Shown here in pieces: positions 55,749 through 64,000 of a DNA stretch of 64,000 bases. The notes under the pieces were generated by a model. It did no database searches. It was not told the DNA's origin and worked only from the letters and a program-made list of their open reading frames with translations. The stretch is from a virus, in IMG/VR virus record IMGVR_UViG_3300027730_001702, positions 1-64,000 of that record; one strand, written 5' to 3'. A program made the position numbers and the translations under genes. Position 1 is the stretch's first letter. Each line of letters begins with the position of its first letter.

Positions 55749-56386
55749 TGGACGAGCATCTTTTAAGATACGATAAAGACAAGACTATAGTCTTTATAGA
55801 TTGCGAGAGTTTTAATCTTTGTCTTAACTTTTGCCATAATATTCCTTGGCAGATAGCGATGATAAAAGTCAAAGGCGACAAGAAAATAGACCAGAAGAAT
55901 TTTTATTTAAAATGGGATACAGATTTAAAAATAAGTGAAGATGCTGCGAGAATCACAAGATACGATCACAGAAAAGTCCAAAAAGAAGGTTTCAATCCAA
56001 AAGAAGTATTTCCTACAATAAAAGATTGGCTCGACAATGCAGACTATATAATTGGACACAATATTTTAGGGTTTGACATTTACCTTATAAAAGAATACTA
56101 TAAAACTATGGAATCAAATTGGAAGGGATTAATGAATAAAATTATAGATACTAATGCGGTCGCAAGAGGCATTAAATATAATTCTATTTATACTCCTAAA
56201 GATGATTTACTTGAATATCAATATAAAATTCTTAATACCAGAAAGAAAAATGTTAAAAGCTCTTTAACTTTTTTGGGTAAAGAGAACGGCATAGATCACG
56301 ATTATGAGAGTCTTCACGACGCAATAAATGATCTTGACTTGAATTTAAAAGTATGGAATAAACTAAAATGGCAGATAGAGGTATAA
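55748..56386 (+). CDS. DEDD 3'-5' proofreading exonuclease
   Basis: The 212-residue protein has FIDCESFNL (Asp-x-Glu), YIIGHNILGFDIYL (N-x-x-x-F-D), and a late HDYESLHDAINDLDLNLKVW (His...Asp), the DnaQ-type catalytic set. Start and stop overlap with the PHP gene by one base. It would proofread for the family-C polymerase. Confidence 0.85.
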   Translation: MDEHLLRYDKDKTIVFIDCESFNLCLNFCHNIPWQIAMIKVKGDKKIDQKNFYLKWDTDLKISEDAARITRYDHRKVQKEGFNPKEVFPTIKDWLDNADYIIGHNILGFDIYLIKEYYKTMESNWKGLMNKIIDTNAVARGIKYNSIYTPKDDLLEYQYKILNTRKKNVKSSLTFLGKENGIDHDYESLHDAINDLDLNLKVWNKLKWQIEV

Positions 56387-56387
56387 A

Positions 56388-56615
56388 ATGGGCTCATTAG
56401 ACAATGTTTACGATACTATACAAAAATTAGAAGACCATGGAATAGAATATCTTCTTATAACCATAGAAAAAGGAAAGAAGCAGGGTAAAGCTGATGTATT
56501 TTACAGCTTAAAAGATAGAGCTTCTATGAAAATTCTAGCAAAAGGATTGGATGTTTTTAATCAAGAAATAGATAAAATTGAAAAAGAGCAAGAGGAAGAT
56601 GAAAATGAAGACTGA
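56388..56615 (+). CDS. Small acidic protein between exonuclease and polymerase
   Basis: The 75-residue protein is helical with an acidic tail (LDNVYDTIQKLEDHGIEYLL, ending KEQEEDENED). It lies 1 base after the exonuclease and overlaps the polymerase start. It may be a polymerase accessory subunit; no family recognised. Confidence 0.6.
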   Translation: MGSLDNVYDTIQKLEDHGIEYLLITIEKGKKQGKADVFYSLKDRASMKILAKGLDVFNQEIDKIEKEQEEDENED

Positions 56616-59193
56616 CAACTACTCCAACGCAAAAGATTTTTCTGATCAATTCGAAAATATAGAGCTAGATATTCACGGGGTTAGATTGCCTGAGTTTGAG
56701 ATTGATCTAGCCTCTAAAAGACATTTAGGTGTTAGTGAGGATGCATCAAACTATGACTTTTTAAGAGCCTTAACATTAAACGGATTTAAAACTTTAAATA
56801 TTAATAAAGCTGATAAGGATTACAAGAGGTATATCGATAGGGCAAAATATGAATTAGACACGTTAAAAGAGTTAGGGTTTATTGATTATATATTATTAGT
56901 ATGGGATGTTATACATTTTTGTAAAACTAGTGATATTCCAGTGGGTTTAGGCAGAGGTTCGGCCGCAGGGTCTTTGATATTATATTTAGTGGGCGTTACC
57001 AGAATTGATCCAGTTAAATATGATCTCTATTTTGAAAGATTTATATCCAAGATTCGCGCTAAAAAACAGATTGTTGATGGGGTAACGTATTTAGATGGTA
57101 GTTTGATGTGCGATGTAGATTTAGATATTTGTTATTATAATCGTCAAAAAGTCCTTCAATATTTAGAGAATAAATTCAAAGACAAAACTAGCAAGATATT
57201 AACCTTTAATAGTTTAAGTGGAAAATTGCTTATTAAAGAATGTGGTAAAATCATTGCTGAAAAACCAGAGCAAGAAATGACAATGATATCTTCTTTAATT
57301 CCTAAAACCTATGGCCAAGTTAAGGACATCTCAGAAGCCTATAAAGAAGTTGAGCAATTTAAAGAGTGGTGCGATCAAAATAAAGAAGCATATCAAGTCG
57401 CCCTTAAATTAAGAGACTTAATCAAGAATAAAGGAGTTCATCCTTCTGGCGTATTACTTTCTTATTACGATTTAGAGACTATCTGTCCAACAGAATTCTC
57501 TTCAGACAAAGAAATCGTATCTAGCTTCGATATGAACTGGGCAAGCGTTTTTAACATAAAGCTTGATATTCTTGGCTTAAGAAGCGTTTCTGTAGTAGAT
57601 AATGTTTGCAAGAGCATTAATCTAAAAATAGAAGATATAGATTTAAATCATGAATCTATTTATAGAAATTTACAGGATTTAAAATCGCCACATGGTCTAT
57701 TCCAAATCGAAGCAGAAACTAATTTTAGGGTATGTCAAAAAGTTAAACCAAAAAATCTAGAAGAACTTAGCGGTGTTCTAGCTTTAGCTAGACCTGGAGC
57801 TCTTCAATTCGTAGATAAATATGCAGCTCATACAAATTTTCAACAATCAGAAAGTATTCATCCGTTTTTTGATGAAATTTTAAAACAAACTGGCGGGGTT
57901 GCTTTATATCAAGAGCAATTAATGAAAATGGCTAATAAGATTGGTTTTAATTTAGATGAAGCAGAAATCTTAAGAAGAATCGTGGGTAAAAAGAAAACGG
58001 AAGAAATCAAAGCTTGGAAACAAAAGATCGAACAAAAATGTAAACAAAATAAAATTCCAAAAGAAGTTAGCGAAATTTTATGGAAGCTTCTTGAAGATTC
58101 TGTTAATTACTCCTTTAATAAATCGCATTCAATAGCTTATGCTGGACTTGCAGCAATTACAATTTATCTTAAGTTTAATTATCCTCAACAATTCTTTTTA
58201 TCATTATTAAAGATGAGCAGGAATGAACCAGATCCAATTGGCGAAATATCTAAAATTCAAAAAGAAATGCATAACTTCGGGATCAAACTCCTTCCTCCTC
58301 ATATTATTAAATCAGAAATGGATTTCTCAATTGAGGATAAAGACATTAGATTCGGTCTATTATCAATCAAAGGTATTAGCGATAAATCAATAGAAAAATT
58401 GAATAGCTTTAGAAATAAATATTCTAATAAATTTGAAATATTTGAAGCTGCAGAAGAAGCTGGATTAAATATTGGAGCATTATCTGCATTAATTCAAGCT
58501 GGCGCACTTAGTGGGTTCAATCAATCAAGAAGTAAAATAGTACTAGAAGTTCAATTATGGAACATGCTAACCTCTAAAGAGAAGAAATACGCTATATCAT
58601 TTGCAGATAAATTCGATTATGATCTAATTAAAATTATTAAACATCTTAATAAATTCACTGACGAAAAAAATAAAGTGGTTATTAAAGATAATAGATTGAG
58701 TACCATTAAAGAAAAGTATACTCCATATTTGAGCATATATGAGCAAAATAATAAAAGTGAAAGCTTTGCTAATTGGTATTACGAAAAGAAGCTTCTGGGA
58801 TATACTTATAATAAAAATCTAAAAGATATCTTTGCTGAGAAAAGAGAAAATCTTAAATATATATCTGATATATTAGATGAACCAGTAAACTCTAAAGTAG
58901 CTTTAGTTGGTCAAATAGAAGAGGTATTTTCTGGAATATCCAAAAATGCAAAAAAGACAAGATATGTTAGATTAAAGATATCAGATGAAACAAGCACCAT
59001 TAGCGCATTAATATTTAACGATAATATCGACACAAATAAACTATTAAATAATAAAAATTTTGAAGAAGGGAATATTGTTATAGTAAAAGGTTCTAAAAGA
59101 GATGATTGTATATTTGGTGATTTAATAGCTATTCAAGATCATGAGATATACATGAAATTAAATGATTTAAAAAAGATAGATAAAAATAATTGA
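56599..59193 (+). CDS. dnaE: Family-C DNA polymerase catalytic subunit (DnaE-like)
   Basis: ATG 56599 is chosen for the AGGAAG before it; the frame is open from 56578. The 864-residue protein has PVGLGRGSAAGSLILYLVGV, LMCDVDLDICYYNRQKVLQYL (catalytic Asp-x-Asp), GVHPSGVLLSYYD, KLDILGLRSVS, LALARPGALQFV and a C-terminal OB fold (VALVGQIEEVFSGISKNAKK). It lacks the PHP domain, supplied by the gene at 55002. The order PHP, exonuclease, polymerase is that of PolC, but in separate genes. Confidence 0.93.
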   Translation: MKMKTDNYSNAKDFSDQFENIELDIHGVRLPEFEIDLASKRHLGVSEDASNYDFLRALTLNGFKTLNINKADKDYKRYIDRAKYELDTLKELGFIDYILLVWDVIHFCKTSDIPVGLGRGSAAGSLILYLVGVTRIDPVKYDLYFERFISKIRAKKQIVDGVTYLDGSLMCDVDLDICYYNRQKVLQYLENKFKDKTSKILTFNSLSGKLLIKECGKIIAEKPEQEMTMISSLIPKTYGQVKDISEAYKEVEQFKEWCDQNKEAYQVALKLRDLIKNKGVHPSGVLLSYYDLETICPTEFSSDKEIVSSFDMNWASVFNIKLDILGLRSVSVVDNVCKSINLKIEDIDLNHESIYRNLQDLKSPHGLFQIEAETNFRVCQKVKPKNLEELSGVLALARPGALQFVDKYAAHTNFQQSESIHPFFDEILKQTGGVALYQEQLMKMANKIGFNLDEAEILRRIVGKKKTEEIKAWKQKIEQKCKQNKIPKEVSEILWKLLEDSVNYSFNKSHSIAYAGLAAITIYLKFNYPQQFFLSLLKMSRNEPDPIGEISKIQKEMHNFGIKLLPPHIIKSEMDFSIEDKDIRFGLLSIKGISDKSIEKLNSFRNKYSNKFEIFEAAEEAGLNIGALSALIQAGALSGFNQSRSKIVLEVQLWNMLTSKEKKYAISFADKFDYDLIKIIKHLNKFTDEKNKVVIKDNRLSTIKEKYTPYLSIYEQNNKSESFANWYYEKKLLGYTYNKNLKDIFAEKRENLKYISDILDEPVNSKVALVGQIEEVFSGISKNAKKTRYVRLKISDETSTISALIFNDNIDTNKLLNNKNFEEGNIVIVKGSKRDDCIFGDLIAIQDHEIYMKLNDLKKIDKNN

Positions 59194-59218
59194 CATTTTA
59201 AAATATAAGTAGTAATAT
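59190..59218 (+). promoter_or_regulatory. Promoter after dnaE
   Basis: TTGACA (59190-59195) overlaps the dnaE stop; 17 bases, TAATAT (59213-59218), 8 bases to the ATG at 59227. Confidence 0.75.
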
Positions 59219-59226
59219 AAAGGAAT

Positions 59227-59760
59227 ATGATATCATTTTACAAACCAAATAGTAAAAACACAGGCACAGCTTGTAGTTTTAGCGTAAATTCAAAAGATAA
59301 TTCTGTATGGGGTTCATTAATCAAGCAAAGCTCTTGGAATGATGCCAAAAAGATTGGGTCTTTTTCGGAGAATCAAAATAATCCAAATAAAAGTGTTAAG
59401 GTTAAATTTTCATTAACAGAGGCAGCTGGAATTCTTGACGCAATAGAAAGAAATACAGAGTTTTCTGCTTATCATAACTCAGAAAAACAAATTACTAAGA
59501 TCAAGTTGTCGCCCTATATTAGAGAAGAAAAACAAGTCGGTTTCTCTTATAGTGTTCATAAAGAAGATAAGCAAAATATAGAAAATAAACAGTCTTATTT
59601 AATTGGTTTTTACTTTAACGAAGCTAGACTTTTAAGGGAGTTTTTAGCCTATTCTTTAAATTCTGTTTTTGAAACTCAAAGAATTGAAGCAATAAAGAAA
59701 GCTAAAAATTCAACAGAAGAAACGATCAATAGCCCACAAGAAGATAGCGAACTTTGGTAA
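59227..59760 (+). CDS. Putative ssDNA-binding protein
   Basis: The 177-residue protein has beta-rich blocks (MISFYKPNSKNTGTACSFSV, SVWGSLIKQSSW, VKVKFSLTEAAGIL) and a short acidic C-terminus ending QEDSELW, resembling the acidic tip by which SSB proteins bind partners. It follows the polymerase gene and has its own strong promoter, as an abundant DNA-binding protein might. No diagnostic motif exists, so the label is tentative. Confidence 0.4.
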   Translation: MISFYKPNSKNTGTACSFSVNSKDNSVWGSLIKQSSWNDAKKIGSFSENQNNPNKSVKVKFSLTEAAGILDAIERNTEFSAYHNSEKQITKIKLSPYIREEKQVGFSYSVHKEDKQNIENKQSYLIGFYFNEARLLREFLAYSLNSVFETQRIEAIKKAKNSTEETINSPQEDSELW

Positions 59761-59762
59761 TC

Positions 59763-61676
59763 GTGAAAAGAAAAAAAATCTTATTTCAAAGTGATTTTTC
59801 TTTAGCAAAAACTGGTTTCGGCAGAAACTCTAGAGCTTTACTAAAGTATCTGTATTCTACGGATAAGTATGATATAACTCACTACTCCTGTGGTATGACT
59901 TATGATCACCCAGAGCTTAAAAAAACCCCATGGAAATCTGTAGGCTCGCTTCCTAATAATCAACAAGAACTAGAACAACTCAATAGAGACCCAAACTTGG
60001 CAAGAATGGCTAGTTATGGGGCTCATTTTATAGACAGAGTAATTAACGAAGAAAAACCAGATGTCTATTTCGCTGTACAAGATATTTGGGGGGTCGATTT
60101 TGCAATTGAAAAGAATTGGTTTTCTAAAATTAGTTCTGTTATTTGGACGACATTAGATTCCTTGCCTATACTTCAATCTGCTATTACAAATGCAACCAAG
60201 ATAAAAAACTATTGGATCTGGAGCAATTTTGCAACAAAAGCTCTGCATAAACTTGGTTATAGTCATATAAAAACAGTTCACGGGTGCTTAGAAGATAAAG
60301 ATTTTTATAGATTATCAGATTTTGACAGAAAAGAACTTCGCAGAAAGAACAATCTTCCAGAAAATGCTTTTATTATCGGATTCGTGTTTAGAAATCAGTT
60401 AAGAAAAAGCGTTCCTAATCTTTTGCAAGGTTACGCTTTATGGAAAAAGGAAAATCCAGGAATTGAGAATACTTATTTATTGTTTCATACACATTGGGGA
60501 GAAGGTTGGAACATACATAAGTTAGCTTCAGAGATCGGAGTAAATCCTCAAGAAGTATTAACGACATATATATGTAAAAACTGTGGTCAATACGAAATTA
60601 AACCCTTTACTGGTCAAGATTTAAACTGTAAATATTGTGGAGCAGAAAAGAGTCAGACAACAACGAATGTAGGATTAGGAGTTACAGAGTCTCAATTAAA
60701 CGAGGTATACAATTTTATGGATACATACTGTCATCCTTTCACAAGCGGAGGTCAAGAGATACCCATTCAAGAAGCAAAATTAACAGAATTAATTACGCTA
60801 GTTACTAATTATTCTTGTGGAGAAGAAATGTGTGAGTCACAAGCAGGTTCATTACCTCTGGAATGGACAGAATATAGAGAACACGGAACAGAATTTATTA
60901 AAGCTTCTACAACTCCAGAATCTATAGCCAAACAAATTAACATTGTATTTAAAATGCCCGAATATAAAAGAAGAGAGTTGGGTAAAAAAGCTAGAGAATG
61001 GACAATTGATAATTTTGCAGTAAAAAACATAGGTAAAACTCTAGAAGATTTTATCGATTCTCAACCTTTTGCTGATTGGGAAAAAATAAAAGAAAACCCA
61101 GAGGATAAAAAAGATCCTTATTATCAAATGCCAGAGATTAAAGATGATGCAGTCTGGTTGATTGAGCTGTATCATAATATTTTAAAAATGAAAAATATCG
61201 ATAGTAATGATTCTGGGCATAAATATTGGATGCAAGAATTATCTAAAGGAGCAAAAAGACAAGATGTAGAAAATTATTTCAGAAATGTAGCCTTGAAAGA
61301 AAATGAAAATAAAAAACAAGTAAAATTTGAAGATCTACTTGATGAAAAAGATAAAGGTAGAGTTATATATGTTATGCCAGAAAGCGCAGGAGACATATTC
61401 TTAAGTACTGCTTTATTTAAATCTATTAAAAATAGATATCCAGACTATAGCTTGTATGTGGCTACAAAACCGCAGTATAAAGACATACTAGATGGTAATC
61501 CTTATGTTCATAGATGGATAGAATATAATCCTATGATGGATAACTTAATTTGGTTAGAAGGAAATAGTCAACACAATGGATACTTTGATATCGCTTATTT
61601 ACCTTATACCTGCACTCAAAGAAATTTAAATTATCTTCACAATGGCTTAGATAAAATAGATTTTGAACTCAAGTAG
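59763..61676 (+). CDS. Composite glycosyltransferase with zinc ribbon and N-terminal GT9 half
   Basis: GTG 59763 (2 bases after the previous stop) is preferred over a TTG at 59754. The 637-residue protein has a GT-B region (ILFQSDFSLAKTGFGRNSRALL; FVFRNQLRKSVPNLLQGY; TSGGQEIPIQEAKLTEL), into which a zinc ribbon is inserted (CKNCGQ...CKYCG, near residues 275-300), then a helical linker and GRVIYVMPESAGDIFLSTAL, the start of a GT9 heptosyltransferase domain. The rest of GT9 is in the next ORF. Confidence 0.75.
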   Translation: MKRKKILFQSDFSLAKTGFGRNSRALLKYLYSTDKYDITHYSCGMTYDHPELKKTPWKSVGSLPNNQQELEQLNRDPNLARMASYGAHFIDRVINEEKPDVYFAVQDIWGVDFAIEKNWFSKISSVIWTTLDSLPILQSAITNATKIKNYWIWSNFATKALHKLGYSHIKTVHGCLEDKDFYRLSDFDRKELRRKNNLPENAFIIGFVFRNQLRKSVPNLLQGYALWKKENPGIENTYLLFHTHWGEGWNIHKLASEIGVNPQEVLTTYICKNCGQYEIKPFTGQDLNCKYCGAEKSQTTTNVGLGVTESQLNEVYNFMDTYCHPFTSGGQEIPIQEAKLTELITLVTNYSCGEEMCESQAGSLPLEWTEYREHGTEFIKASTTPESIAKQINIVFKMPEYKRRELGKKAREWTIDNFAVKNIGKTLEDFIDSQPFADWEKIKENPEDKKDPYYQMPEIKDDAVWLIELYHNILKMKNIDSNDSGHKYWMQELSKGAKRQDVENYFRNVALKENENKKQVKFEDLLDEKDKGRVIYVMPESAGDIFLSTALFKSIKNRYPDYSLYVATKPQYKDILDGNPYVHRWIEYNPMMDNLIWLEGNSQHNGYFDIAYLPYTCTQRNLNYLHNGLDKIDFELK

Positions 61677-61690
61677 GATACAATAAAAGA

Positions 61691-62842
61691 GTGAGACTTT
61701 TAGATACATACGCAACTAATACTGGTTCAAAAATTGACAAACCTTTTATCTATACTAAATTTTTTCCTTTGCCCTTACAAAAGTATATAACTTTTCAAGC
61801 TCAAACTCCTTATGACTCTAGAAATTATTCTTATTGGCAAGAAGTAATTGGATTGATTCATGCTCCTTTATTAAAAGAAAACATTCATATATTACAAGTT
61901 GGTATAAAAGACGAAAAAGTTTTAAATGGAGTAATTAATATCGTTGGCCAAACGACTCTAAATCAATTAGCTTATGTTATTGAAAATAGTATTTTACACT
62001 TTGGCGCTGATAGTCTTTCTGTTCATTTAGCTTCTTATTTTGATAAGCCCATAGTTTCAATTTACAGCATAAGCAATCCCGATGTTGCTGGTCCTCATTT
62101 TGGAAATAAAAATAAACATATACTACTAAAAGGGTACGAAAAAATTGGAAATAAAAAACCATCATACTCTCAAGTAGAAAACCCTAAATCAATAGATACC
62201 ATAAAACCAGAAGAAATTGCTAAAGGGATTTTGGATTTATTAAATATAAGCCATTCTAAATTACCAGAAACTATACATATTGGACCAGATTTTAATAATA
62301 GGAGTTTTGAAGTTATATTAGACGATGAGATAGACGTAAATTCAATTCCAATAGAAAATCCTATCATAAGAATGGATTATCTTTTCAACGAAAAAGTTCT
62401 TGAAAAAGTATTATCAATTAAAAAATCCATAATTTTCACAGATAAACCCATTAAAAAAGATATACTTAAAAAGTACAAAAGTAATATTATCCAATTAATT
62501 TACATTATAGACCATGATAATGATGTAAACTTTGTTAAAACGTTAAAGAATAATTCAATAAACTATGTATTACTATCTTTCTTGAAGGATGACGAGCTTA
62601 GTAAGTATAAATTAAATTATATGGATTATAACTTAATTATAAACAGAAACCATAAGAGTAAACAAGACACTAGCGTAAAAGAGATTGATAATCTTTACTA
62701 TAACTCTTCTAGAATACTGCATACTTCAAAAGGTCAGTTTAGATCAAAATATGATTGGTTAAATAAAACAGGAGATAAAGTAGTGGATCATCCTGATTTT
62801 TGGAAAGAAGCTGATAATTTTTATATTTTTAAGTTGACTTAA
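61691..62842 (+). CDS. C-terminal half of a GT9-like glycosyltransferase plus unknown domain
   Basis: A GTG start follows TACAAT by 6 bases. The first ~190 residues contain INIVGQTTLNQLAYVIENSI and HFGADSLSVHLASYFDKPIV, the donor-binding half of GT9 heptosyltransferases, which completes the half-domain ending the previous gene. The remaining ~190 residues (ENPIIRMDYLFNEKVLEKV...) are unassigned. The two ORFs could act as a split enzyme or represent a broken gene. Confidence 0.7.
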   Translation: MRLLDTYATNTGSKIDKPFIYTKFFPLPLQKYITFQAQTPYDSRNYSYWQEVIGLIHAPLLKENIHILQVGIKDEKVLNGVINIVGQTTLNQLAYVIENSILHFGADSLSVHLASYFDKPIVSIYSISNPDVAGPHFGNKNKHILLKGYEKIGNKKPSYSQVENPKSIDTIKPEEIAKGILDLLNISHSKLPETIHIGPDFNNRSFEVILDDEIDVNSIPIENPIIRMDYLFNEKVLEKVLSIKKSIIFTDKPIKKDILKKYKSNIIQLIYIIDHDNDVNFVKTLKNNSINYVLLSFLKDDELSKYKLNYMDYNLIINRNHKSKQDTSVKEIDNLYYNSSRILHTSKGQFRSKYDWLNKTGDKVVDHPDFWKEADNFYIFKLT

Positions 62843-62862
62843 TATACAATCTGTAGTATCAT
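62834..62862 (+). promoter_or_regulatory. Promoter of the 274-residue recombination-like gene
   Basis: TTGACT (62834-62839), 17 bases, TATCAT (62857-62862), 6 bases to the ATG at 62869; the -35 overlaps the end of the previous gene. Confidence 0.75.
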
Positions 62863-62868
62863 TACTAA

Positions 62869-63693
62869 ATGAGCCCTAAAATCAAATCAGAAGAAAATAC
62901 AGTTTCAATTGGTAGTTCAGAGTTGTTCAATGTTGTGAATAAAGGATCAGACATTCAAATTGAAAATACTGCGACACCAATGCTTCAAGTTACTCCTCCA
63001 AAGCTAGTAACTAGAAATAATTATGGTCTTATTGAAGATCAAACTTTAAATTATGTATTTAATGATGATGGTACAATCAATTGGCGTAAAATGGTTAAAG
63101 TTGAACATCTTGTACCTAATAGGCAAAAAACTCAAGAAACAGATGTTTCAAAACTTCAAGATAAAGATCTTCTTATACTTTTAGGCGGAATTAAAGAACT
63201 AGCTCAAATTAGGGGCTATACTAGTGTTGAATATAAAGTTGTTGCAGCTTCTGAAAATTATTTTGCAACGAGTTGTAGGATTACTTGGTTGCCAAATTAT
63301 GAAACTGGTGGAAAAGAGGTGATTTTTGAATCTCTTGCTGATGCCACTTTAAATAATACAAAGAGCTTTGCCAGATTCTTCTTGGCTGCAATTGCCGAGA
63401 ATAGAGCGTTTGTGCGTTGTGTTCGTAATTTTTTGAAGATTAATATTGTTTCTCAAGAAGAACTTGGAGATGCAAAACTTCTCGATGACTCTTCTTCTGT
63501 AAATGAAAATCCAACTTCTCCCCAATCATTACTTGAAAAAGTCATGAAAGAAAAGAATGTTAATTTTGAAGCGCTTAAGAAAAGATTAATTAAAGATAAT
63601 TTTGATAATGCAGAAAATTTAAACTCTATCTCAGATATACCCAAAGTTAAGTTGTTTGAATTAATAGATCGAATTAAAAAAATTAAAGATTAA
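62869..63693 (+). CDS. Putative single-strand annealing/recombination protein
   Basis: The 274-residue protein has INWRKMVKVEHLVPNRQK, LLILLGGIKELAQIRGYTSV, YFATSCRITWLPNYETGGK and ARFFLAAIAENRAFVRCVRNFL. An N-terminal beta-sheet domain ending in an AEN-AFVR-VRN helix, a Ser/Asn linker and a C-terminal helical domain recalls ERF/Rad52-like annealing proteins, but no decisive motif is present. Its strong promoter and replication setting agree. Call is tentative. Confidence 0.4.
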   Translation: MSPKIKSEENTVSIGSSELFNVVNKGSDIQIENTATPMLQVTPPKLVTRNNYGLIEDQTLNYVFNDDGTINWRKMVKVEHLVPNRQKTQETDVSKLQDKDLLILLGGIKELAQIRGYTSVEYKVVAASENYFATSCRITWLPNYETGGKEVIFESLADATLNNTKSFARFFLAAIAENRAFVRCVRNFLKINIVSQEELGDAKLLDDSSSVNENPTSPQSLLEKVMKEKNVNFEALKKRLIKDNFDNAENLNSISDIPKVKLFELIDRIKKIKD

Positions 63694-63986
63694 TAATCTT
63701 TATACTTTACTAATTGGTTTCTTACAAAATAAAGATTAATAAAAAATCCACAAAAAGCGCTTAATATATTACTAAAGTAAGAATAAATTAATAAATCAAA
63801 AGGATTAATAAAAAAACTAACACCTAAAGATATCCAAAAACTAGAACATTCATGACAAAGCAAAGGTTTATGAATATAAGGAATCTTAGCTATAAAATTT
63901 CTAAAAGGTCTAGCAATCTCAGTATCGCTCCAAGCATAAGTCACTCCCAAGCAAACAAACAAATACGCTAAGAATTGATAAAACAT
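63690..63986 (-). CDS. Membrane protein with CHEC motif (DUF1360-like)
   Basis: The 98-residue protein has an N-terminal hydrophobic helix, KPLLCHECSSFWISLGVSFF and two further apolar stretches. The C-x-x-C-x-x-F-W motif between membrane segments parallels CPVCLNTW in the protein at 17589. Convergent with the previous gene (4-base overlap). Upstream sequence lies outside the window. Confidence 0.6.
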   Translation of the reverse strand: MFYQFLAYLFVCLGVTYAWSDTEIARPFRNFIAKIPYIHKPLLCHECSSFWISLGVSFFINPFDLLIYSYFSNILSAFCGFFINLYFVRNQLVKYKDY

Positions 63987-64000
63987 TTAAATAAAATAAA

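Noticed and set aside
1-64000. CRISPR array, insertion sequence, integrase or attachment site
   Set aside because: No regularly spaced repeats, transposase, integrase or tRNA-overlapping att duplication was seen; the phage looks virulent in this window.

Overview
The window is a dense, very AT-rich segment of a large tailed (Caudoviricetes-type) bacteriophage genome. The evidence is a phage replication set (RecA/UvsX-like recombinase, DnaB-like helicase, TOPRIM primase, a split family-C DNA polymerase, ThyX, class Ia ribonucleotide reductase, dNMP kinase), a small phage sigma factor, two tRNAs, a tmRNA, virion-like proteins, tightly packed and often ATGA-overlapping genes, and many small unassigned ORFs. 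Sigma-70 type TTGACA/TATAAT promoters, signal peptides and LPS/O-antigen-like glycan genes point to a Gram-negative host. I cannot name the phage or host.

Layout. 1-6 kb (mostly minus): metallophosphoesterase, UV endonuclease UvdE, tRNA-Ser and tRNA-Asn, flavodoxin-like reductase, an exported protein and a small sugar/methylation operon. 6-9 kb: an RsmI-like rRNA methylase facing a DUF6065-like gene and a plant-HPAT-like glycosyltransferase. 9-14 kb: large virion-like or exported proteins ending at a strong terminator. 14.2-14.55 kb: a complete group I intron core with no recognisable 5' exon. 14.6-18.4 kb (minus): PurA-like, SEC-C-like, IMPDH/GMP-reductase and dCMP deaminase genes. 18.4-27 kb (plus): dNMP kinase, sigma factor, glycosyltransferase, NrdA, FkbM methylase, NrdB, and a second PurA. 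27-30.4 kb: gene wreckage, a candidate structured ncRNA with its own promoter, then tmRNA. 30.4-32.6 kb: a large Ala-rich virion-like protein. 32.7-46.8 kb: a plus-strand glycan cluster of at least nine glycosyltransferases plus methylases, an RmlB/FdtA/FdtB sugar pathway and a GDP-mannose 4,6-dehydratase carrying an intein. 46.8-63.7 kb: recombination and replication genes, interrupted at 49-51 kb by a duplicated virion-protein cassette.

Two themes stand out. First, gene after gene has a near-consensus sigma-70 promoter with a 17-base spacer whose -10 box ends only 5-9 bases before the start codon, so transcription should begin at or within about three bases of the start: systematic leaderless expression. 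Second, the nucleotide genes together redirect G toward A (IMPDH/GMPR-family enzyme plus two PurA paralogues) and C toward T (dCMP deaminase plus ThyX), which suits a phage with such AT-rich DNA.

The genome has also duplicated and rearranged itself: two PurA and two SEC-C-like genes, two copies of a small KYYA protein, three copies of a virion N-terminal module (two sharing 186 bp that differ only in the start codon), and truncated nucleotidyltransferase and fucosyltransferase genes.
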